Assembly: GCA_022616575.1 (NCBI GenBank)
Contig: JAKEEN010000086.1
Coordinates: 1-10,061, forward strand
Length of the DNA: 10,061 nt
Reading direction: 5' to 3'
From: Flammeovirgaceae bacterium
Lineage (GTDB): Bacteria > Bacteroidota > Bacteroidia > Cytophagales > Cyclobacteriaceae
Shown: positions 1 to 5,144 of the stretch, in pieces
Position numbering within the stretch: the stretch's first letter is position 1
How the letters are laid out: each line of letters starts with the position of its first letter
Made by a program: the position numbers and the translations under genes
Notes under the pieces: generated by a model
Database searches by the model: none
Told to the model about the DNA's origin: nothing
The model's input: only the letters and a program-made list of their open reading frames with translations

Positions 1-1
1 A

Positions 2-1432
2 AAATCGATTGAAGACATCAATGGAAGCGTAAATCTGAAACTATATACTGCAGAAATGGCCCACTTTGGTGAGTTAAAAAATATCAAGCCATTTCCTTTC
101 AATAATGATGGCTACTCCGTTGGACATGCAACGTTTTCGCACAATGGCCAACGAATATTCTTTTCTTCTACCCATCCTAATGGATTCGGTGGCTCTGATA
201 TTTATTACAGTGATTTCAAAGACCACGAATGGGCTGATCCAATTAATGCAGGTCCCGTCATTAATACAGCAGGAGATGAACTCTATCCCCACCTGAAGAA
301 TGATAGTACGCTCTACTTTGCCTCTAATGGCCATGGAGGTTTTGGCGGATTAGATATTTACCTGAGCAACCGAAAAAATGGAAAATTTACAAACCCGCAT
401 AATCTTGGCCACCCGGTCAATTCTTCATACGATGATTTTTCGCTGGTCGCAGATTCGACAGGCCGTATTGGTTTTTTTACTTCAAACCGACCGGGGGGCA
501 AAGGCCAGGACGATATTTACCTTTTTGTTTCGCTCTACACATTTATTGAAGGAGAAGTGCGGGAGCGCCATCGTCCTGAAAGGGTAATACCCGGCACTTA
601 TATTGAAGTGAGGGATGAACAAGGAGTTTTAGTTGATTCCATGACAAGCAAAGCCGATGGAAGTTTTCACCTCGACATTCCATACGATAGAAATTTTACG
701 TTGAGAGCAGAGAAAGATGGCTACGAATTGCTTGAAGATATCGGATTCACCACAAAAGGCTTGCCCTTTGGAATTGACAGCCTGATGCTGCCGATGTGGA
801 AACATGCTCTTTACGCTAAAGGAAGGATTTTCAGCAATGAAACTCAGTTGCTTCTCCCTGGCACTGTTGTCCTGTTAAAAGATTTAACAGCAAATACCAT
901 TGACACATTGGTAGTTAATGATGATGGACGGTATGTATTTTTAGTTTTACCCAACCATCAATTCAGGATTGAAGCAATGAAGGAAGGGTTTATTACAGAT
1001 GGATTCAATTTAAACACAAAAGACCTTTATGATGGTGAACTTTTAAATGATATTGTCTTAGAGGAAGTATACGTTGAAAAGGCAGTAATTCTCTTTGACT
1101 ACAACAACAGGGATATAAAAACAGAATGGAACAAAAGCCTCAATCATATTATCAGGACACTGAGAAAATATCCCAAGTCAACACTTTCAATCGGGGCGCA
1201 TGCAGATGCGCGCGGCACAAAACAATACAATAAACAACTATCAGAAAAGAGAGCGCAGGCTGTTGTTGATTATTTCATAGCCCAGGGTATTTCCAGGAAC
1301 AGAATAGAAGCTACCGGGTTTGGAGAAGAATTGATTTTGAATTTATGTAGCGATGGTGTAGAGTGCCAGGAGGAAGACCACTCTAAAAACAGGCGTGCTG
1401 AAATAAAAGCACAATTCACTGTTATTAATTAG
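2..1432 (+). CDS. OmpA-family envelope protein with PD40 repeats and a carboxypeptidase-regulatory-like domain (5' partial)
   Basis: The reading frame is open back to base 2, so the first ATG (base 56) is probably internal and the gene starts outside the window; 476 codons are visible. The N-terminal part carries PD40/WD40-like propeller repeats, seen as three copies of a motif like FFSSxxPNGFGGSDIYYS (also YFASNGHGGFGGLDIYLS and FFTSNRPGGKGQDDIYLF). In the middle are beta-sandwich segments resembling CarboxypepD_reg (IEGEVRER, then YIEVRDEQG and KADGSFHLDIP, followed by a second such unit). The C-terminus is an OmpA-like peptidoglycan-binding domain: ILFDYNN, then HADARGTKQYN and LSEKRAQ, ending in NRRAEIKAQ. 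The Asp and Arg expected to bind diaminopimelate are D402 and R417, counting from base 2. The protein most likely sits in the outer membrane or periplasm and anchors to peptidoglycan. In Bacteroidota such proteins often neighbour PorP/SprF-type genes, but that side is not visible. It converges with the toxin gene. Confidence 0.9.
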   Translation, partial: KSIEDINGSVNLKLYTAEMAHFGELKNIKPFPFNNDGYSVGHATFSHNGQRIFFSSTHPNGFGGSDIYYSDFKDHEWADPINAGPVINTAGDELYPHLKNDSTLYFASNGHGGFGGLDIYLSNRKNGKFTNPHNLGHPVNSSYDDFSLVADSTGRIGFFTSNRPGGKGQDDIYLFVSLYTFIEGEVRERHRPERVIPGTYIEVRDEQGVLVDSMTSKADGSFHLDIPYDRNFTLRAEKDGYELLEDIGFTTKGLPFGIDSLMLPMWKHALYAKGRIFSNETQLLLPGTVVLLKDLTANTIDTLVVNDDGRYVFLVLPNHQFRIEAMKEGFITDGFNLNTKDLYDGELLNDIVLEEVYVEKAVILFDYNNRDIKTEWNKSLNHIIRTLRKYPKSTLSIGAHADARGTKQYNKQLSEKRAQAVVDYFIAQGISRNRIEATGFGEELILNLCSDGVECQEEDHSKNRRAEIKAQFTVIN

Positions 1433-1434
1433 TG

Positions 1435-1848
1435 TTACAGGTATTTCTCGAAATAATCCTTTGCGGTAAGTACTTCAATCTCTGAATAGTAAAAATCCTT
1501 CGTGTCTTCTGTAATGATGCATTTACATTTTTCACCAATGGCTGAGTAATACTCAAGTCCGTCCTCGAAATCCAAAATCTTATGGTTGGTAACCGCCAGC
1601 GTCACTGTATGCCCGGTGGTATCTGCAACGTGTATTCTTTGCGCCAGTAATGTTATTTTTCTTTTTGCCTCTTTCCTTCCGCTCTTCTTCTCTGAAAAAT
1701 AAAAGGCTATAGCAAGACAAAGTGGTGAAGTAAATATCTTAAACTCAGATCGGTCGGCCAGGCTGAGTATACGTGAAGAATAGGTGAATAATGGGTACTC
1801 TTTGTTTAGAACTGATACTAAGATATTAGCATCTAAGAAAATTCTCAT
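1435..1848 (-). CDS. PIN-domain (VapC-like, PIN_3-type) putative toxin ribonuclease
   Basis: The 137-residue protein has the size and layout of a PIN-domain ribonuclease. The first catalytic aspartate is D6 in MRIFLDANILV. The TSPLCLAIAFY segment (residues 40-50) aligns with the helix that usually carries the second acid. A DFEDGLEYYSA block (93-103) supplies D96, and IITEDTKDFYYS (111-122) replaces the usual T-R-N-x-x-DF motif, with D115 and D118 present. VapC-like toxins cleave RNA in a Mg-dependent way and are held inactive by the partner antitoxin. The ATG overlaps the antitoxin's TGA by 4 bp, typical of translational coupling in a toxin-antitoxin operon. The expected glutamate in the second position (near residue 46) is not seen, as can happen in this PIN subgroup, so nuclease activity is inferred. 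It ends 2 bp from the convergent OmpA gene, with no terminator between them. Confidence 0.85.
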   Translation of the reverse strand: MRIFLDANILVSVLNKEYPLFTYSSRILSLADRSEFKIFTSPLCLAIAFYFSEKKSGRKEAKRKITLLAQRIHVADTTGHTVTLAVTNHKILDFEDGLEYYSAIGEKCKCIITEDTKDFYYSEIEVLTAKDYFEKYL

Positions 1849-2102
1849 TTGCGCGTTTTATAGAATTCGTTCTTCAAAGATTTTCTGGAAGATTGACGGG
1901 TTTTATACTCTGCCTTGCCTTCAGCCAATTCATTTACCCAATCAGAAACAGGAAGCTCTTCGAGATTTGTATAATGACCGCTTACAATCTTACTGTAGAG
2001 CATCTCAGTAAGGCGCGAAAGACTTATATTTTGAGAGTCTGCAAATTTCTTTGCCCTATCAATTATACCCTGATCGAAACTTAAGGTAATCTTGGCATCC
2101 AT
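1845..2102 (-). CDS. Putative antitoxin, ribbon-helix-helix / DUF6364-like
   Basis: This is an 85-residue protein beginning MDAKITLSFDQ. The N-terminal strand ITLSFD, the helix IIDRAKKFADSQN and then ISLSRLTEMLYSKI match the short DNA-binding antitoxin type that accompanies PIN toxins in Bacteroidota (DUF6364-like, ribbon-helix-helix fold). The basic C-terminal tail (residues about 58-85, rich in K and R) would be the part that wraps the toxin. The ATG at 2102 is chosen. An in-frame TTG at 2126 would add eight residues, but it lies inside the -7 promoter box, so it cannot be the start if that promoter is real. The protein is expected to bind the PIN toxin encoded immediately downstream, with a 4 bp overlap, and to repress its own promoter. 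The family assignment rests on motif recognition only. Confidence 0.82.
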   Translation of the reverse strand: MDAKITLSFDQGIIDRAKKFADSQNISLSRLTEMLYSKIVSGHYTNLEELPVSDWVNELAEGKAEYKTRQSSRKSLKNEFYKTRK

Positions 2103-2114
2103 AGACCCACTTGA

Positions 2115-2144
2115 TTTATACGACAAACATATTATTTTTATACG
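2115..2144. promoter_or_regulatory. Candidate antitoxin operator: two direct repeats TTTATACG
   Basis: The octamer TTTATACG occurs at 2115-2122 and again at 2137-2144, exactly 22 bp apart (about two helical turns), each followed within 2 bp by ACAAA. One copy sits between the -7 box and the transcription start, and the other lies in the promoter spacer. Repeats of this kind over a toxin-antitoxin promoter fit autorepression by a ribbon-helix-helix antitoxin. That role is inferred from position. Confidence 0.35.
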
Positions 2145-2154
2145 TACAAATCAA
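2124..2154 (-). promoter_or_regulatory. Predicted promoter of the toxin-antitoxin operon
   Basis: Read on the minus strand this is TTG (2154-2152), a 20 bp spacer, then TATGTTTG (2131-2124). That is a full match to the Bacteroidota housekeeping promoter pattern TTG-N19-21-TAnnTTTG. Transcription would start near 2118, leaving a leader of about 16 nt before the antitoxin ATG at 2102. The site helps fix the antitoxin start. Confidence 0.6.
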
Positions 2155-2162
2155 GAACCCAT

Positions 2163-2380
2163 AAAAAAATAAAAAACCCACCGAGTTTGGTGAGGTGTTT
2201 CTGAACCCCATAAAGACAAGTTTTGAGCTGCTGTTATCCGCAATCTTCTTCTGTTAACCTGCTTTTTGGGCGAGGTACTGACGGTAAACGTCAGCATGAG
2301 GCCTGATTTTAGACAACAGCTTCACTCGGTATTGTTTAATTGTTAGGTTCAGCAAACGTGTCCCAAACCCGAGTGGGAAT
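2163..2380 (-). ncRNA. Structured non-coding RNA of about 210 nt, candidate 6S-like RNA
   Basis: No credible reading frame occupies this stretch, but the minus strand has a complete transcription unit: a matching promoter (2416-2386), a predicted start near 2380 and an intrinsic terminator ending in a U-tract at 2176-2171. The transcript's two ends pair. CCCAC(U)CGGGUUUGG (2377-2363) pairs with CCAAACUCGGUGGG (2190-2177) as 14 bp with one bulged U and one G-U. A second helix pairs GUUU-(G)-CUGAACC (2357-2346) with GGUUCAG-AAAC (2207-2197). After an open central region, GCUGUUGUCU (2320-2311) pairs with GGAUAACAGC (2239-2230). The apex holds a hairpin, UGCUGACG-UUUAC-CGUCAGUA (2296-2276). Several pairs are G-U only when read on the minus strand, which supports this orientation. 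A closing stem, central bubble and upper arm at about 200 nt is the layout of 6S RNA, which binds RNA polymerase. I recognise the architecture and not the sequence, so another RNA family is possible. Confidence 0.6.
2171..2194 (-). terminator. Intrinsic terminator of the structured RNA
   Basis: Read on the minus strand, CUCACC-AAACUC-GGUGGG (2194-2177) forms a six-pair stem with one G-U and a 6-base loop. It is followed directly by six U (2176-2171), then A and seven more U. No minus-strand protein gene lies upstream of it, which is the first sign of a short RNA gene here. The 3' half of this stem is also the 3' strand of the RNA's closing helix. Confidence 0.6.
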
Positions 2381-2385
2381 TGATA

Positions 2386-2416
2386 CAAACGTATATAAAA
2401 CACTCCATCACTTCAA
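2386..2416 (-). promoter_or_regulatory. Predicted promoter of the structured RNA
   Basis: On the minus strand TTG (2416-2414) is followed by a 20 bp spacer and TACGTTTG (2393-2386), a complete match to the Bacteroidota TTG / TAnnTTTG pattern. The predicted start, about 6 nt downstream, falls near 2380, within three bases of the first paired base of the RNA's closing stem. That agreement was not built into the promoter search. Confidence 0.6.
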
Positions 2417-2435
2417 GATTGATTTTTACATATTT

Positions 2436-2466
2436 TTTGATAGCATTTGGCGCCTGCGTTTATTTG
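2436..2466 (+). promoter_or_regulatory. Predicted promoter of the aminotransferase gene
   Basis: TTTG (2436-2439), a 19 bp spacer and TTTATTTG (2459-2466) resemble the Bacteroidota promoter with one deviation in the -7 box. Transcription would begin around 2472, about 15 nt before the ATG at 2487, which supports that start over the upstream TTG at 2340. It lies back to back with the promoter of the minus-strand RNA, with about 20 bp between them. Confidence 0.4.
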
Positions 2467-2486
2467 CAATTATCAGCGATTACTCC

Positions 2487-3569
2487 ATGAAATTATCCGT
2501 CAATTTTACTCCCGGACCTTCTCAACTTTATTTTACGATACAAGATCATGTACGGCTGGCTTTTCGTGAGGGCATTCCCTCCCTTTCTCACAGGAGTAAG
2601 CAGTTTGAAAAAATATACCAAAATGTTATGGAAGGGTTGAGCCAAATGTTGAATCTATCCTCAGACTACCACATTTTTTTTACTGGATCCGCCACCGAAA
2701 TTTGGGAACGTTCAATACAAAACCTGGTAGAAAAAAAGTCATTTCATTTTGTAAATGGAGCATTTAGCAAACGGTTTTATGAAATTGCCAAACAACTTCA
2801 TAAGGGTTCGACCAAAATTGAAGTGGAAATTGGAACTGGTTTTGAAGAACCCGTTTCATTCCCTAACGAAACTGAACTTATCGGACTTACACACAATGAA
2901 ACCAGCACCGGTGTTTCCCTGCCTATTAATTTCATTTCCTCTATTAAAGACACAAACCCTGATTTACTAATTGTCGTAGATGCAGTTTCATCACTACCCT
3001 ACCCCGATTTTGATTATTCAAAAATAGATTCTGTTTTCTTTTCAGTACAAAAAGCATTCGGGCTGCCAGCCGGATTGGGTGTTTGGATGGTAAATGATCG
3101 ATGCATAGCTAAGGCAGAAAAGTTGTTATCCAAGGGAATATCCATCGGCTCGTATCATTCCATTCTAAGTTTGCATGAGTATAGTAAGAAAAATCAAACT
3201 CCCGAAACACCCAATGTGCTCGGTATCTATTTACTAAGCAAGGTAATTGACGATTTCAATCGAAGAGGAATTCAGCAGATAAGAAAAGAGACCGAGTACA
3301 AAGCGGCTATCCTGTATCAGTGTTTGAGCAATCATCCAACCATAAAACCATTTGTTAAAAATTCTACATGGCAATCGAGGACAGTAATTGTAGCGGACTG
3401 CGGAATTCATACTCAAAAACTGGTAGATCATTTAAACCGATCAGGTCTGTCGCCTGGGGATGGGTATGGCACTATGAAGTCGTCACAATTGCGCTTTGCC
3501 AACTTCCCTGCTCACTCGAAAGAACAATTCGAGCTGCTCGTTGATAACCTCAACAACTTTCAGCCTTAG
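2487..3569 (+). CDS. Class V (SerC-like) PLP-dependent aminotransferase
   Basis: The 360-residue protein matches the length and fold-type I layout of phosphoserine aminotransferase-like class V enzymes. It opens with NFTPGPSQLYF, followed by SLSHRSKQFEKIY (residues 32-44), a SHRS block typical of SerC relatives. HNETSTG (136-142) contacts the cofactor region, D165 in VVDAVSSLP should bind the pyridine nitrogen, and K189 in FFSVQKAFGLPAGLG is the expected Schiff-base lysine. The end, SPGDGYG with KSSQLRFANFPAHS, is the usual small-domain signature. It probably moves an amino group between a phosphohydroxy- or oxo-acid and glutamate. SerC activity itself is not proven, because related alanine-glyoxylate and serine-type enzymes share these motifs. 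ATG 2487 is chosen because the motif-bearing protein starts there, the frame upstream to TTG 2340 looks non-coding and overlaps the RNA gene, and a promoter lies just before 2487. It appears monocistronic. Confidence 0.85.
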   Translation: MKLSVNFTPGPSQLYFTIQDHVRLAFREGIPSLSHRSKQFEKIYQNVMEGLSQMLNLSSDYHIFFTGSATEIWERSIQNLVEKKSFHFVNGAFSKRFYEIAKQLHKGSTKIEVEIGTGFEEPVSFPNETELIGLTHNETSTGVSLPINFISSIKDTNPDLLIVVDAVSSLPYPDFDYSKIDSVFFSVQKAFGLPAGLGVWMVNDRCIAKAEKLLSKGISIGSYHSILSLHEYSKKNQTPETPNVLGIYLLSKVIDDFNRRGIQQIRKETEYKAAILYQCLSNHPTIKPFVKNSTWQSRTVIVADCGIHTQKLVDHLNRSGLSPGDGYGTMKSSQLRFANFPAHSKEQFELLVDNLNNFQP

Positions 3570-3580
3570 GATTTAAACTT

Positions 3581-3611
3581 TTGAACTTTAAACTTCGATT
3601 TTGTTTATTTG
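3581..3611 (+). promoter_or_regulatory. Predicted promoter of the sigma-factor operon
   Basis: TTG (3581-3583, within TTTTG), a 20 bp spacer and TTTATTTG (3604-3611) fit the Bacteroidota pattern with one mismatch in the -7 box. The same -7 octamer precedes the aminotransferase. Two direct copies of TTTAAACTT (3572-3580 and 3587-3595) flank the -33 element and could be a regulatory site or simple AT-rich filler. The leader before the TTG start at 3641 would be about 25 nt. Confidence 0.4.
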
Positions 3612-3640
3612 TCTAACGAGTACTTTGAGCCAAACGAACC

Positions 3641-4177
3641 TTGGAAGACAACGAACTGCTGGGAAAAATCCGTAACTCAGAAACACGCAATTACGGTTTT
3701 AATCTTTTGGTGCGCACGTACCAGCAGCGCGTTTATTGGCACATTCGTAAAATGGTTATCGACCATGATGATGCAGACGATGTTACCCAGGAGGTTTTCA
3801 TCAAGATTCATAAATACATTGATAACTTCCGCGAAGACTCAGCACTTTACACCTGGATCTACCGGATCGCAACCAATGAATGTTTAAGTTTTCTTCAGCG
3901 GAAGAAAAGACGTTTTTTTCTGCCCATTGGGGACATCGCTGGGGAACTCTCAGCAAAAATTGATAACTCAAATCACCTTTCGGGCGATGAGATTCAAAAG
4001 AAATTGCAGAAGGCACTACTAACGCTACCCGATAAACAAAGACTCGTCTTTAACATGAAGTATTTTGATGATCTGTCCTATGAACAGATATCGGAAATAA
4101 CGAATACAAGTGTAGGGGCCTTAAAAGCCAGCTATCACCACGCAGTAAAGAAAATCGAGGATTTTTTAACAGAGTAA
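3641..4177 (+). CDS. ECF-type RNA polymerase sigma-70 factor
   Basis: The 178-residue protein has the two-domain ECF layout. Region 2 spans about residues 22-90 and includes the helix DHDDADDVTQEVFIKIHKYI (41-60) and the -10 reading segment TWIYRIATNE (71-80). A linker follows, and region 4 spans about 118-175 with a helix-turn-helix at DDLSYEQISEITNTSVGALK (143-162). It directs RNA polymerase to its own set of promoters. The start is TTG at 3641: a TGA at 3626 closes the frame upstream, no ATG lies between them, and the resulting N-terminus (MEDNELLGKIRN) matches what I know of this Bacteroidota subfamily. TTG could lower its translation. The next gene begins 40 bp downstream on the same strand and encodes a plausible anti-sigma factor. 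Which promoters it reads cannot be told from the window. Confidence 0.92.
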   Translation: MEDNELLGKIRNSETRNYGFNLLVRTYQQRVYWHIRKMVIDHDDADDVTQEVFIKIHKYIDNFREDSALYTWIYRIATNECLSFLQRKKRRFFLPIGDIAGELSAKIDNSNHLSGDEIQKKLQKALLTLPDKQRLVFNMKYFDDLSYEQISEITNTSVGALKASYHHAVKKIEDFLTE

Positions 4178-4217
4178 TTAAACTTTTAGGAATTTGTAGA
4201 GTCGAACAAGTACATCA

Positions 4218-4625
4218 ATGAAAAAACTGGAAGACATACCAAAAAGGCAGGTTTTTGACGTACCCGATGGGTATTTTGACAGACTCCCTGGCATTATCCA
4301 AGCCAGGATAACAGCGCCAAAACCGGTTACTGAAAAGTACCCGGCACTTGGGTTTTCGCTTAAGTATGCTTTGCCTGTTATGCTACTTTCGGTGGTTTCG
4401 ATATTCATGTATCAAAATTGGAACCGCGAACAGAATGCTGAAACTATTTTAGCCACCGTAAGCACTGATGCATTAGTTGATTACCTCGAAGAGATAGACA
4501 TTAACACAGACGATCTTATTGCCGAGTCCAACCTCACCACGCAAGAAGCCGAAAACATTGAACAAGATGTGTACATGAATTTAGATTTAAGTGAAGAAGA
4601 ATTGTTGAACGAACTCGATATTTAA
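4218..4625 (+). CDS. Small single-pass membrane protein, candidate anti-sigma factor
   Basis: The 135-residue protein has no signal peptide. Its N-terminus is short and cytoplasmic (residues 1-47) and contains FDVPDGYFDRLPGII, a motif seen in small proteins encoded next to sigma factors in Bacteroidota. One membrane helix follows (about 48-65, LKYALPVMLLSVVSIFMY). The acidic C-terminal part (about 80-135, many D and E) should face the periplasm. The size, topology and position directly after an ECF sigma gene fit an anti-sigma factor that holds the sigma at the membrane, but I see no ZAS/HxxxCxxC zinc motif, so the role is an inference from context. It lies 40 bp after the sigma gene and 6 bp before the Spy-like gene, so co-transcription is likely. 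Confidence 0.75.
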   Translation: MKKLEDIPKRQVFDVPDGYFDRLPGIIQARITAPKPVTEKYPALGFSLKYALPVMLLSVVSIFMYQNWNREQNAETILATVSTDALVDYLEEIDINTDDLIAESNLTTQEAENIEQDVYMNLDLSEEELLNELDI

Positions 4626-4631
4626 TCAGCT

Positions 4632-5126
4632 ATGAAAAAGATATTTTTAATATTCACCCTGGGCCTTGTGTCGATAAGCATGTATGCACAGGAAGAAGAT
4701 ATTCCAAAAGGCGATGGCAAAGCAAGGGAAAAAATTCAGGCTGCCCGAATTGCGTATATCACCGAGAAACTTGGCCTGACTCCTGCTGAAGCAGAAAAAT
4801 TCTGGCCTGTTTACCGGGAGTTTGCTATTAAAAGACACGAATTGAAACAACAGCTAAAGGATACCCGAGAAAAACCGGGAGTAACAGAGAAAGAATTAGT
4901 TGATGCCGGTTTGCAATTCAAACAAAGAGATCTTGATCTTGAAAAGGAATATTCAGGAAAATTATTAAATGTAATTTCGGCCCAAAAATTATTATCCCTT
5001 CGCAACGCGGAAGATGAGTTTAGGGTCATGATTTTAAAACAACTCCAACAACGACAAATGCAGCAGGAACGCAAGCAACAATTTCGTGACAGAAATCAAC
5101 AACGGCTGCAGCAACGAAACAATTAA
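4632..5126 (+). CDS. Secreted Spy/CpxP-like periplasmic protein
   Basis: The 164-residue protein starts with a signal peptide (about residues 1-19, cleavage after MYA). The mature part is almost entirely helical and charged. ITEKLGLTPAEAEKFWPVY (43-61) is the LTxxQ-like first helix pair of the Spy/CpxP/CnrX-type fold, and ISAQKLLSLRNAEDEFR (115-131) is the matching second half. The C-terminus (about 137-164) is a tail rich in Gln and Arg. Relatives act as ATP-independent chaperones (Spy), as inhibitors of stress sensors (CpxP) or as metal sensors that control an anti-sigma factor (CnrX). Next to a sigma and a membrane protein, a sensing or chaperone role in envelope stress is the likeliest reading. 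It starts 6 bp after the membrane-protein gene and ends 18 bp before the barrel gene. Confidence 0.8.
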   Translation: MKKIFLIFTLGLVSISMYAQEEDIPKGDGKAREKIQAARIAYITEKLGLTPAEAEKFWPVYREFAIKRHELKQQLKDTREKPGVTEKELVDAGLQFKQRDLDLEKEYSGKLLNVISAQKLLSLRNAEDEFRVMILKQLQQRQMQQERKQQFRDRNQQRLQQRNN

Positions 5127-5144
5127 CCCCTTTAAATCAACGGC

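Noticed and set aside
2103..2126. Antitoxin start at TTG 2126
   Set aside because: The TTG is part of the -7 box TATGTTTG, upstream of the predicted transcription start, and the family-like N-terminus MDAKITL begins at ATG 2102.
2276..2296. Hairpin with 6 bp perfect stem as a stand-alone terminator
   Set aside because: No U-tract follows it on either strand. It fits better as the apical hairpin of the larger RNA fold.
2163..2380. Identification of the structured RNA as tmRNA, RNase P RNA or SRP RNA
   Set aside because: It is too short for tmRNA or RNase P and has no tag-peptide frame, no tRNA-like ends and no GAGGAAAGUC-type P RNA core. The SRP GGAA-loop domain is not seen either.
2340..2486. 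N-terminal extension of the aminotransferase from TTG at 2340
   Set aside because: The extra 49 residues resemble no class V enzyme, overlap the structured RNA and its promoter, and lie upstream of the predicted promoter at 2436-2466. The family-like N-terminus starts at ATG 2487.
3609..3887. Plus-strand reading frame of 92 codons overlapping the sigma gene start
   Set aside because: It is a +1 frame over sigma region 2, begins at a TTG inside the predicted promoter box and has no recognisable domain.
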